From the NCBI GenBank assembly GCA_958410215.1, contig CATYOF010000018.1:1-30044 (forward strand): a stretch of DNA of 30,044 nt, read 5' to 3'. Positions 15,699 through 23,316 of the stretch are shown one piece after another. Under the pieces are notes generated by a model. The model was not told the DNA's origin and made no database searches. It saw only the letters and a list, made by a program, of their open reading frames with translations. The DNA is from an uncultured Cryptobacterium sp. Lineage in GTDB: Bacteria > Actinomycetota > Coriobacteriia > Coriobacteriales > Eggerthellaceae. Position 1 is the stretch's first letter. The number at the start of each line of letters is the position of its first letter. The position numbers and the translations under genes were made by a program.

Positions 15699-15728
15699 TT
15701 TGTACCCCCCCCCCCGAAATATTTCCAA
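15699..15728 (-). promoter_or_regulatory. Candidate adhesin promoter with G11 in its spacer
   Basis: On the minus strand TTGGAA (15728-15723) is followed by ATATTTC, eleven G (15715-15705) and TACAAA (15704-15699). Read as -35 and -10 elements, each matches the consensus at four of six positions, with an 18-bp spacer that would be 17 bp with ten G. The geometry resembles known promoters whose strength changes with a homopolymer in the spacer, such as porA of Neisseria meningitidis. The leader to ATG 15469 would be about 220 nt. The tract is seen; the promoter role is inferred. Confidence 0.4.
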
Positions 15729-15773
15729 TTTGACTGCAAATTTTTATGTTTGCCTCTGCAAGAACACACTTAC

Positions 15774-15875
15774 TTTGCATCTATTCAAACAAAAAAAGGC
15801 TGCAAAAACATAACGCCTGATTGCCTACGTATTTGCATCTTTTCGAAAGCAATTTCTTCTCAAATTGCATCTATT
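15774..15875. repeat. Three copies of a TTGCATCTATT-like motif
   Basis: TTTGCATCTATT (15774-15785), TTTGCATCTTTT (15832-15843) and ATTGCATCTATT (15864-15875) share ten or more of twelve bases with one another. They lie 45-150 bp upstream of the candidate promoter, and could be sites for an activator or repressor of the adhesin. Confidence 0.4.
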
Positions 15876-16040
15876 TGCCGTCTTATGCGTTAATCGATCA
15901 GTAGCACCCAGTTTCACTTCTATAAGACCATATTTCCCGAGCGGAGCATGTTTTTATCAAAAATACCAATTACAGTATTTGGCCCGTTTTTACTACAGTA
16001 GTTGGCAACTTTTACTGATCAGATTTCGTAGACCCCATAC

Positions 16041-16065
16041 AAAAAAGCGCCCCTTGGGGCGCTTT
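16041..16065 (-). terminator. Strong terminator of the phosphate transporter gene
   Basis: On the minus strand AAAGCGCCCC and GGGGCGCTTT form a 10-bp GC-rich stem with an AA loop, ending in TTTTTT. It lies about 27 bp past the transporter stop. Confidence 0.9.
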
Positions 16066-16091
16066 GCTCTGTTTACTCTACTAATACGTAT

Positions 16092-17141
16092 TTAGAACAA
16101 TATGAATATTTTCGCTAGCACATAACCTATAATGCCGCATCCCGGGAAGGTAAGCACCCACGCAAGCACCATGTTGCCCGCCTTGCCCCACTTCACGTTA
16201 CTTAAGCGCTTCGATGCGCCCACACCCATAATGGCGGTGGTTTTCGTGTGCGTGGTAGATACCGGCATACCGGTACCGTTAGCCAAACCGATACAGAAAA
16301 TAGCAGAAAGACAGGCGGCAAACCCTTGATAGGGTTCCATCTTTACCATATCCATGCCAACGCTTTTGATAATCCTCTTGCCACCAATAGCAGTACCCAG
16401 GCCCATAGTTGCCGCACATAACAGTACCAGCCACAACGGGAAGTTAACATCGCCCGTTTCAGTGCCCATTCCCATACACAGCATAATGCCCATCATGCTA
16501 ACCGACAAAAACTTCTGGCCGTCCTGAGCGCCATGCATCACCGCAACGCCCGCACCAGAAATAATCTGTGCCCAATGCCAGAAATTTGCCGACTTTCGGC
16601 GATTGATTCCTCGTGCTAAAAATTCAATAAGCTTGGTAAATAACCAGCCGCAGAAAAAGCCTAAACCGGTTGAAATTACCAAGCCGTATAAAACTTTTAC
16701 CCATTCATCAGGATTAACACCGCCGATACCATTTTGCAATGCAATAGCAGCACCCGTAATACCAGCAATCAATGAATGACTCTGGGAAGAAGGAATACCA
16801 AATACCCAGGTAATGACGCCCCAAGCGATAACCGCTATCATTGCGGCCGCTAGCGCAAGCAACGCCGCTTCGTTATCTCCCCCGAAATTCGCCATAGTGA
16901 AAATGGTTTTTGCTACCGCGGCACCAATCGTGGTAACCGCAAGCAACCCAATAAAGTTGCATATTGCTGCCATCACAATAGCAGCGCCGGGAGACATGCT
17001 TCGTGTGCCTACCACAGTCGCAATTGCGTTTGGTGCATCGGTTGCACCATTTACTACCGTAGCCCCCAACGTAAGCAGCAGCACAATTACCAAAACCGGA
17101 CTGCTTGTTAACGCCGTTAGAAAAGCACCGAACTCAATCAC
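16092..17141 (-). CDS. pit: Inorganic phosphate transporter, PiT (PHO4) family
   Basis: The 349-aa product is a polytopic membrane protein that takes up phosphate with a cation (proton or sodium). The first family repeat has GATDAPNAIATVVGTR near residue 33, matching the GANDxxNA signature. The second repeat has MHGAQDGQKF in the middle of the protein and ISTTHT-like GMPVSTTHTKTTAIMG near 290. About ten hydrophobic segments are visible. It is shorter than Escherichia coli PitA (about 500 aa), like many Gram-positive homologues that lack the large central loop. The start is GTG 17141 with GAAGGA about 10 nt upstream. It appears monocistronic, with a strong terminator of its own. No DUF47/PhoU-like partner gene, which often accompanies this family, is adjacent. 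Low-affinity constitutive uptake is the usual role. Confidence 0.9.
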   Translation of the reverse strand: MIEFGAFLTALTSSPVLVIVLLLTLGATVVNGATDAPNAIATVVGTRSMSPGAAIVMAAICNFIGLLAVTTIGAAVAKTIFTMANFGGDNEAALLALAAAMIAVIAWGVITWVFGIPSSQSHSLIAGITGAAIALQNGIGGVNPDEWVKVLYGLVISTGLGFFCGWLFTKLIEFLARGINRRKSANFWHWAQIISGAGVAVMHGAQDGQKFLSVSMMGIMLCMGMGTETGDVNFPLWLVLLCAATMGLGTAIGGKRIIKSVGMDMVKMEPYQGFAACLSAIFCIGLANGTGMPVSTTHTKTTAIMGVGASKRLSNVKWGKAGNMVLAWVLTFPGCGIIGYVLAKIFILF

Positions 17142-17571
17142 TGTTTGTGTCCTTCACGCAAGGTTTACTTCTAGTGCGGCAGATTCTGCAAAACAATGGC
17201 ACCGGGGGATGCACCTTTATGTAATTTGCGGAGGGAATTGCACGAAAACCCTTTTTGCCTGCAATACGTAATGATACGAGAACAAACACGAATTATTTAG
17301 CAAAGTTGCAACATTATTTTACGATTTTGCAATATTCGACTCGCGTGTACTAATTAATACGATTTTGAAGCTGCTGTTGTTCAATTAAGGGTCGATTTTC
17401 AAAATATCTTTCTATATGACATTTGAGTCTCATAGGCAATCTATGTGTGCTTGATATGCAATCAATGTGCTTTTCTTGGTTCTTTTTTATGCACTTTCTA
17501 GTGCTTATTTTTCTCTTTCCTGTGAGTTTTCTTTGGCACGATGAAAACAGAAAAACGAAGCTTTTTCTCTA
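17142..17571. other. Divergent intergenic region, no gene seen
   Basis: This AT-rich gap lies between the outward-reading phosphate transporter and toxin-antitoxin genes. I see no coding ORF. A small hairpin GCACT-TTCT-AGTGC followed by a T-rich run is present near 17491-17515. A loose doublet, AATCTATGTGTGCTT and AATCAATGTGCTTTT, lies around 17440-17475. The transporter promoter must be at the left end, but I cannot name it with confidence. Confidence 0.4.
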
Positions 17572-17603
17572 TTGAGTAAATAGAAATTATCATATATGAT
17601 AAT
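17572..17603 (+). promoter_or_regulatory. Toxin-antitoxin promoter with 18-bp palindromic operator
   Basis: TTGAGT (17572-17577), a 17-bp spacer and TATGAT (17595-17600) form a good sigma-70 promoter. The perfect 18-bp palindrome ATTATCATATATGATAAT (17586-17603) covers the -10 element. This is where a dimeric XRE antitoxin would bind to shut off its own operon. The predicted transcription start is only about 10 nt before the toxin ATG, so the message would be nearly leaderless. Confidence 0.7.
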
Positions 17604-17615
17604 GATGTACAGAAG

Positions 17616-17966
17616 ATGTTCACCATTAATTACTATGCAGATACCCAGGGGAACAAACCTGTTGAAACATTTATTGATAATTTAGATGCCAAAACAAAGA
17701 CGAAAGTATTCGGGCATCTTGAATTACTAGAAACCTATGGAAACCAGCTAGGAATGCCCTTTTCAAAACATCTTATGGATGGAATATTTGAGCTTAGAAT
17801 TACTCAGAAAGGTATGGCTATTCGGATTTTTTATTTCTTTTCCGGTAACGCTGAAATCATTCTTACCCATGGCTTCAAAAAGAAAAGTCAAAAAACTCCT
17901 CGACGAGAAATAGAAAAAGCAACCCGGCTGCGAAAAGATTGGATGACAAGAAATGAGCGACTTTAG
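17616..17966 (+). CDS. higB: HigB/RelE-superfamily toxin (Gp49-like)
   Basis: The 116-aa product resembles the phage-derived Gp49-like/HigB branch of the RelE superfamily, ribosome-associated mRNA endonucleases. Typical features are the opening MFTINYYADTQGNKPVETFIDNL, the central LELLETYGNQLGMPFSKHLMDGIFELRI, and the basic end HGFKKKSQKTPRREIEKATRLRKDW. Family members use an Arg/Lys-rich face for RNA cutting; Arg in FELRI and the Lys cluster are present. The toxin precedes the antitoxin, the order typical of higBA. The ATG at 17616 has little ribosome binding site and sits close to the predicted transcript start, which suggests low or leaderless translation. Its 3' end overlaps the antitoxin start by 14 nt. 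The gene appears intact. Confidence 0.85.
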   Translation: MFTINYYADTQGNKPVETFIDNLDAKTKTKVFGHLELLETYGNQLGMPFSKHLMDGIFELRITQKGMAIRIFYFFSGNAEIILTHGFKKKSQKTPRREIEKATRLRKDWMTRNERL

Positions 17967-18225
17967 AAAACATCTTGAATCTTCTCTAGAAGATCCTCTT
18001 TTTAAAAACGAATGGGAAAACAACTCCGTCGAACGTGAAGTAATGAAGCAGATAGTTGAAGCCCGGATCGCTAAAGGAATGACTCAACAAGATCTTGCTA
18101 AAAAATGCGGAATGAAAGCATCTAACCTATGTCGCCTCGAAAATGGAAACGGCAATCCGTCCATTGCGACACTCAACAAAATCGCCCAAGGACTTGATAT
18201 GAAACTTAGGATAAGTTTCGAATAG
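17953..18225 (+). CDS. higA: HigA-like XRE antitoxin
   Basis: The 90-aa product is the partner of the upstream toxin. Residues ~28-85 form an XRE (Cro/CI-type) helix-turn-helix: KQIVEARIAKGMTQQDLAKK, then CGMKASNLCRLENGNGNPSI, then ATLNKIAQGLDMKLRISF. The SNLCRLENG segment is the recognition helix region. The N-terminal ~25 acidic and Asn-rich residues probably contact the toxin. The start ATG 17953 lies inside the toxin gene (14-nt overlap), so translation is probably coupled. As in the family, it should neutralise the toxin and repress the promoter through the palindrome at 17586-17603. Confidence 0.88.
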   Translation: MSDFRKHLESSLEDPLFKNEWENNSVEREVMKQIVEARIAKGMTQQDLAKKCGMKASNLCRLENGNGNPSIATLNKIAQGLDMKLRISFE

Positions 18226-18252
18226 CGAATAGACCAAACTCCTACAAAACCA

Positions 18253-18278
18253 CGGGACAAACTATAAAGTCTGCCCCG
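18253..18278. terminator. Hairpin between convergent higA and menE-C
   Basis: CGGGACAAAC (18253-18262) and GTCTGCCCCG (18269-18278) pair over ten positions, two of them wobble, around a 6-nt loop. On the minus strand TGGTTTTG follows, so it best fits a terminator for the menaquinone operon and may also stop higBA read-through. Confidence 0.5.
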
Positions 18279-18318
18279 CAAAATAGAAACTTATTAATCT
18301 TATATGCCACGCCCGAAT

Positions 18319-21036
18319 CTACTCTTTGGTAATGGTTACTTCATCCACCAAAACTGACTGCAAATATTCCTTATCTAACACACAACCCAATCCTGCAGGA
18401 TGATCCACCGTATTCAGCACCAATTCACCTTCTTGCAGCTCGAGCGGCGGTATGGCGGTGTCGTGGCTAAAGTATTCCGAATAGTCTGAAACATCAGCCG
18501 GCAAGTCCATGCCGGGCAAGGTTGCAAAGGCTGCGTGCATACGCTTCGAAACGCCCGTATCGAACATGCCGCCCATCCAGATAGCTTTACCCTGCTCGCG
18601 CGCCCATGCATAAAAATCTAAGGTAGGTTGAATGCCGCCAAATTTCGCTACCTTGAGCGCATAACACTTTAGGTTTTCGAAATCCATGGCTTCTTCCATA
18701 TCCTGCGCGGTTACAACCGATTCGTCCAAACATACCGGCGTTGCAATATGCTCCTGCAAATCAGACAAGCGTGCAAACAAATCAGTATCACCGTTGCGAG
18801 GAACAAAATGTGGATTATAAGGTTCTTCGATACAAGCAATGTTGAATTCGTCCAGTTTGCACAAGGTGTCTAAATTTGATTCGTCGAAAGACTGGTTGGC
18901 GTCCAGCATAATAGCTAAATCGGGGTAGGCACGACGCACCGCCTCAACGCACCCCAAAACCGTATCGGGCGTAACCTTTAGCTTTACGCGCGTATAACCA
19001 ACACGCACTGCATTGTCTACCTTGGCAAGCACCTCTTCAGGAGTACCCAAACCAATTACCACACCGCCCAGAATTTTTTCTTGGTTAGAACCACCAATCA
19101 ACTTCGAAAGCGGTTTGCCTACAGTTTTGCCGTACAAATCCCACAGTGCAGGCTCCACCGCCGCTTTTGCCATGGGGTAACGCGCTAGTCCGGGAAACGT
19201 GGCGAAGGAACGCGACACCTGAGAGGGGTGCACATAGCGCTCGCCCAGCACAATGGGTGCAATTTCATCACGCACAACCCTGAAGTCTTCTTCAATAGTT
19301 TCAGGCAAATACCAATTGGTTTTAAACGACACGCATTCGCCAATACCAATACGTCCGGCCCAGTCTTCCACTTCCACAAAGAACGATTCTCGCTCGTCAA
19401 CCACGGTCTTAGGAGTTTTAACGGGCGTGACAAAGGGCTGTTTTATACGATAGATACTTATCCGCTTTACATCGATGCGCTTATCGTAGAGTTGCTTGAG
19501 CGCAATACGATCCACCTTACTTGCCACCGTAAGCGGAAATTCATCCAGCACCAAAATATGCTTAGGATGATGTAACTTCGACATATGATTATCCAAATAC
19601 GCATGTATCATATGGGCGAATTCCTGCGGGCAGCTTGCCGCACGGATCCCCGTTTCTTCAGGGGTTAGCCCTAGAGCTTCGTGATCGCGCGCAAGGGCAG
19701 TTTCAGAATAATCCGCCTCGACGAAGGCTACGGGCCTGTATCCCCACGTTTCGTCTGCCGTGCCGAATACGTAGGCATCTTTCACCCCAGGAATATTCAG
19801 TAGCACATCGCGAATTTCTGCAGGATAGATGTTTTCTCCCCCAGAAATAATGAGATCTTCCGTACGTGCATACACGCGCAAAAGCCCATTGCGATCAAGC
19901 GAAGCTCTATCTCCCGTAACAAAGTAACCATCCATGCTTGAAGCTTTTCGCGCATTAAGATATCCCTCGAAAATACCTGGGCCCGCAACATGAAGCTGAC
20001 CAATACCGTTTTCATCCGGGCGCATAATACGTACATTGTATCCGGGAAGAACCTGCAAGGCTCCATCGAAATTGCGCGTTACGGGTGCCGCCGCAATTAA
20101 ACTTGCTGTTTCGGTCATACCGTAACTAGCAAACACCTTTGCCTTAGCCTTAAGAGCACCACGGATGGTTTTCTCATTCAGTTCGGCGCCACCCAGCAAA
20201 ATGCAGTCATACTTGGTTATTACACGATCGCGGTCGTGCTCCAGTAAATCAGCCAGAATTTTATCGACAACCGATATATGCGTTACCCGAAAACTGAGCA
20301 CATCGTTCAAGACACGCTGGGGTTGATAGCGCTCATACAAAATAAAAGTATTGCCACTTATTAGGGCACGAACCAATATTTGGAAGCCGCCCACATGGCA
20401 CATGGGTAACACCATTTGCCATACCCCATGCTCAAGGAATTCCAGCGTATCGTTAGCTGCCGCCGCAGAAGCCATCAAAGAATTCCAGGTAAGGAAAGCC
20501 GCTTTTGGCGTACCGGAAGACCCCGAAGTGAACATAACAAGCCCCGAATTATTGCCATCGAAGCGTTCTTTGGCAAGCTGGATGGGTTTTTCTAGCTCAA
20601 CCTGTAACCTCGTAAGTACCGCCGCATCGTCGGGGAGCAAGCCAAACGCACTGGCATCGAATCCTGTAGCATCAATAAGCAAACGATTAACTATTTGGTT
20701 GGTTAGCACATCCATCCCACGTTCGCCCGTTGCGTTTTCTAGCTCCACCAACCGCAGCTGACGTTCTTCAGCAGAAAGACGTGGATTCAAAAGAGCGAGC
20801 GTGTAGCCACCATACGCAGCTGCCAAAGAAAGCAACACCAATTCGGCACCGTTATACATAGTGCAAGCAAGCGTTCCTTTTTCACTCATCCCGCGACGCT
20901 CAAGTTCCCGCGCTAAAGCAGCGGCTGCTATATGTGCCCGACGATACGAATATTCAATCGATTGCTTGTCACCCTGTACGCAAAAAAATGGTGCGTGGGG
21001 TTTTTGTCTTGCCCAATCAGACAGATGCGTAATCAT
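18319..21036 (-). CDS. menE-menC: MenE-MenC fusion: OSB-CoA ligase plus OSB synthase
   Basis: One 905-aa polypeptide joins two consecutive menaquinone enzymes. Residues 1 to ~520 are MenE, an ANL-superfamily ligase that adenylates o-succinylbenzoate and joins it to CoA. It shows the P-loop FTSGSSGTPK (169-178), YGMTET (305-310), TGD and, near its end, the catalytic Lys507 in TVASKVDRIAL. From ~525 the protein is MenC, an enolase-superfamily o-succinylbenzoate synthase. It shows KLK (685-687), metal ligands Asp712 (LDANQ), Glu737 (IEEP) and Asp771 (CLDES), and the second-base Lys795 in LKVAKFGG. All key residues of both halves are present. The order is reversed relative to the pathway, since MenC makes the MenE substrate. 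The frame extends to TTG 21093, but ATG 21036 has AGGAAG 10 nt upstream and starts at the family's usual N terminus. It is the last gene of the operon, 195 bp after menB. Confidence 0.93.
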   Translation of the reverse strand: MITHLSDWARQKPHAPFFCVQGDKQSIEYSYRRAHIAAAALARELERRGMSEKGTLACTMYNGAELVLLSLAAAYGGYTLALLNPRLSAEERQLRLVELENATGERGMDVLTNQIVNRLLIDATGFDASAFGLLPDDAAVLTRLQVELEKPIQLAKERFDGNNSGLVMFTSGSSGTPKAAFLTWNSLMASAAAANDTLEFLEHGVWQMVLPMCHVGGFQILVRALISGNTFILYERYQPQRVLNDVLSFRVTHISVVDKILADLLEHDRDRVITKYDCILLGGAELNEKTIRGALKAKAKVFASYGMTETASLIAAAPVTRNFDGALQVLPGYNVRIMRPDENGIGQLHVAGPGIFEGYLNARKASSMDGYFVTGDRASLDRNGLLRVYARTEDLIISGGENIYPAEIRDVLLNIPGVKDAYVFGTADETWGYRPVAFVEADYSETALARDHEALGLTPEETGIRAASCPQEFAHMIHAYLDNHMSKLHHPKHILVLDEFPLTVASKVDRIALKQLYDKRIDVKRISIYRIKQPFVTPVKTPKTVVDERESFFVEVEDWAGRIGIGECVSFKTNWYLPETIEEDFRVVRDEIAPIVLGERYVHPSQVSRSFATFPGLARYPMAKAAVEPALWDLYGKTVGKPLSKLIGGSNQEKILGGVVIGLGTPEEVLAKVDNAVRVGYTRVKLKVTPDTVLGCVEAVRRAYPDLAIMLDANQSFDESNLDTLCKLDEFNIACIEEPYNPHFVPRNGDTDLFARLSDLQEHIATPVCLDESVVTAQDMEEAMDFENLKCYALKVAKFGGIQPTLDFYAWAREQGKAIWMGGMFDTGVSKRMHAAFATLPGMDLPADVSDYSEYFSHDTAIPPLELQEGELVLNTVDHPAGLGCVLDKEYLQSVLVDEVTITKE

Positions 21037-21231
21037 GGTTGGTTCACTTCCTAAAAAAGCATGCTGGCAAGCATTGCCCGTTTTGCTAATCAAGTTTACT
21101 TATCGGCTTTTAGCCTGCTTCGCTGACCAACTGCGCCTGCCAGCCCCCTCTTGCTTTTAATGCTGTTCGCAATAGTGTGCGGCGCACACGATGCTGTGCA
21201 CCACTGCGATGCGCTTTTTAGCGCGAAATCC

Positions 21232-22071
21232 TTACGGAAACTTAGGGAACTGCTGGAAATCTGGCTTGCGCTTTTCCTTAAAGGCATCGCGGCCTTCTTT
21301 GGCTTCATCGGTGGTGTAGTACAGAAGCGTTGCATCGCCAGCGAGTTGCTGAATGCCTGCATAGCCATCGGTAGCCGCATTGAATGACGCCTTCAAGAAG
21401 CGCAGTGCCGTAGGAGACAATGCCAGCATTTCGCGCGCCCAAGAAACACATTCTTCTTCCAGCTGATCGAAGGGAACCACCTTGTTGATCATACCCATTT
21501 CCAGGGCTTCTTGCGCGGTGTATTGGCGACACAAATACCAAATTTCGCGAGCCTTTTTCTGACCCACCATCGCTGCTAAATACGACGCACCATAGCCGCC
21601 ATCAAAGCTACCCACACGGGGGCCAGTTTGGCCAAACTTGGCAGTTTCTGCCGCAATGGAAAGATCACACAGGTAGTTCAACACGTTTCCGCCGCCGATA
21701 GCATAGCCATTCACCATAGCAATAACCGGCTTTGGTACCACACGAATCAAGCGTTGCAAATCAAGCACGTTCAAGCGAGGAATATTGTCTTCGCCTACAT
21801 ATCCTCCGTTGCCGCGCTTCTTCTGGTCGCCGCCAGAGCAAAACGCCTGATCTTCAGGACGACCGTCGTGGTTAGCACCCGTTAAAATAATGACACCAAT
21901 AGATGCATCATCGCGCGCAATAGAAAATGCATCGTACATTTCTATATTGGTTTTAGGGGTAAAGGCGTTACGGCATTCGGGCCTATTGATGGTAATTTTC
22001 GCGATGCCCTCGTACGTTTCGTAAATAATTTCGTCGTATTCTTTGCCCTTCACCCAGGGAAAGTTGCTCAT
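21232..22071 (-). CDS. menB: 1,4-dihydroxy-2-naphthoyl-CoA synthase
   Basis: MenB, a crotonase-fold enzyme, closes the second ring of o-succinylbenzoyl-CoA to give dihydroxynaphthoyl-CoA. Signatures are NRPECRNAFTPKT, the oxyanion-hole segment FCSGGDQ, the second oxyanion stretch VNGYAIGGGNVL, GPRVGSFDGGYG with the conserved Asp/Gly loop, and KKAREIWYLCRQYTAQEALE. The end KRKPDFQQFPKFP is typical of the family. The open frame extends to 22152, but ATG 22071 (279 aa) has AAAGGAA 6 nt upstream and begins MSNFPWVKGKEYDE, the usual family start. It lies 84 bp after menH and before menE-C. Its product must still be hydrolysed to the free acid; no thioesterase or menA/menG gene is in this window. 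Confidence 0.96.
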   Translation of the reverse strand: MSNFPWVKGKEYDEIIYETYEGIAKITINRPECRNAFTPKTNIEMYDAFSIARDDASIGVIILTGANHDGRPEDQAFCSGGDQKKRGNGGYVGEDNIPRLNVLDLQRLIRVVPKPVIAMVNGYAIGGGNVLNYLCDLSIAAETAKFGQTGPRVGSFDGGYGASYLAAMVGQKKAREIWYLCRQYTAQEALEMGMINKVVPFDQLEEECVSWAREMLALSPTALRFLKASFNAATDGYAGIQQLAGDATLLYYTTDEAKEGRDAFKEKRKPDFQQFPKFP

Positions 22072-22155
22072 ACGCGTTCCTTTCTGTATCAGAAAACGAG
22101 AAGATTTCTCGTTCACCCCGTTGCTTATTCTAGTGCTTGCATTGCTTACCAACTC

Positions 22156-23316
22156 TTATCTATTATCGGCCTTTAGCAGAAAGTTTTGCACTTCCTTGCA
22201 ATAAAGCGTTGGTTCTTCTAGGTGCACATTGTGCCCCGCATCAATTTCTGAAATGCTGACTCCGATATCCGAGAGTAGGCTAGCAATCGCTTTGCTCTTT
22301 TCGTCCTTGCTACCATATATATAGTGAATAGGCAGACCGCCTTGCGGGCGTTCCTCACACCGCACGGATTCATTGTGTTTCGCATGAAACTGAAAAGAGC
22401 ACGAATTCTGCTGCTTATACCCCTCGCGCTGTGCTTTTTTACTATCTTGGTCACACCTTTCGCGCTGCTCACCCGCATGAGCTACCGGGCCTTGAACAGC
22501 CCGTTTTATGATCTTCAACGTATCACCACTTAGCGGCATAGCCTGTTTGCCAGCGCCCTCCAAACAAAGCGTCATACATTCAGGATTGTTAGCCGCGCGC
22601 GAATAGTGAAGTAACTTGTCATACCCAAGTTCTTTTTGTGTTTCAAATAAGGGAAGCGTTTCCCAATAGTTCACAAACGATTCCATACCATCGCGGCGAA
22701 TTCGTTCCACCCATGATTGGTTTCGTTGGGTAGCTTGCGCGCGTTCTTCTTCAGTAGCGCACCCCAAGTTGCAACTTTCAAGAGTAAGGGAAGCTAACAC
22801 ATCACTGCTGATACGTAAGAGCTGAAGCGCAATGCGCCCGCCCATGGAATAGCCCACCACGTGCACGCGAAATGCGTCGGCTACCTCCTGACCAACAGAC
22901 CATCGATAATTAGCCCTGCTGGCAGGGGCATTGCAACCACCGGCTTTTCGTCCGGCGGCCTTCTGCTCAGCGATCGAGCGACCAATAACTTTCCGAATAA
23001 AGTAGTCCACCGATGCTGCCATATCTTCATAGGTATAGCGCGCTGGTTTGGTTGCTTTTTCGCTAAGGCCATGCCCTATAAAGTCAAGCGCATACACACA
23101 AAAGCGATTTTGAAGCGAACGAGCAACCACATCCCAGCTGGTTGATGATTGCATGAAGCCATGAAGCAGCACTACAACAGGCTTGGGTGCCATAGCAGAT
23201 CCCTCTGTTGCGGCTGGTTTAGCTACATCGTCCCATCGCTGGTAAAAGTGCGCGCAGCGTTTATAGGTAAATGTACCTGCCTGCGGGCGTTCTACCCAGT
23301 TATCGGTAGTTTCCAT
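22156..23316 (-). CDS. menH: MenH-like SHCHC synthase with two insertions
   Basis: The alpha/beta-hydrolase-fold MenH eliminates pyruvate from SEPHCHC to give SHCHC. The oxyanion region LLHGFMQSSTSW lies at ~50-61. The nucleophile elbow is GYSMGGR with Ser157, a candidate Asp is in YGSKDE (~338), and His362 is in AGHNVHLEEP. The pattern GxSMGGR with LESCNLG fits MenH better than a generic esterase. At 386 aa it is over 100 residues longer than the common ~250-270. The excess sits in two hydrophilic insertions, ~113-147 (Ala/Arg-rich) and ~274-327 (rich in Gln, Lys, Arg and Cys). Neither interrupts a catalytic motif. ATG 23316 has AAAGGAA upstream and overlaps the menD end by 17 nt. Position in the operon supports the role. 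Confidence 0.85.
   Translation of the reverse strand: METTDNWVERPQAGTFTYKRCAHFYQRWDDVAKPAATEGSAMAPKPVVVLLHGFMQSSTSWDVVARSLQNRFCVYALDFIGHGLSEKATKPARYTYEDMAASVDYFIRKVIGRSIAEQKAAGRKAGGCNAPASRANYRWSVGQEVADAFRVHVVGYSMGGRIALQLLRISSDVLASLTLESCNLGCATEEERAQATQRNQSWVERIRRDGMESFVNYWETLPLFETQKELGYDKLLHYSRAANNPECMTLCLEGAGKQAMPLSGDTLKIIKRAVQGPVAHAGEQRERCDQDSKKAQREGYKQQNSCSFQFHAKHNESVRCEERPQGGLPIHYIYGSKDEKSKAIASLLSDIGVSISEIDAGHNVHLEEPTLYCKEVQNFLLKADNR

Larger units (their letters stand above)
15470..16040. other. Adhesin upstream region, no gene seen
   Basis: This AT-rich stretch separates the adhesin from the phosphate transporter. It carries a second homopolymer (eleven C on plus, 15705-15715) and three copies of a TTGCATCT-centred motif further upstream. 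The plus-strand ORF 15636-15893 spans the C tract but has no ribosome binding site or recognisable domain, and I reject it. The adhesin promoter must lie here, and the stretch is long enough for regulator sites. Confidence 0.5.

Noticed and set aside
15636..15893. Plus-strand 85-aa ORF spanning the C11 tract
   Set aside because: No ribosome binding site or recognisable motif, and a Phe/Cys-rich composition typical of translated AT-rich noncoding DNA. The homopolymer is better explained by the minus-strand adhesin upstream region.
21037..21231. Possible riboswitch or small RNA in the menB to menE-C gap
   Set aside because: Short hairpins (GTGTGC-GCACAC, GCGCT-AGCGC) are present, but I see no larger conserved fold and no terminator T run.
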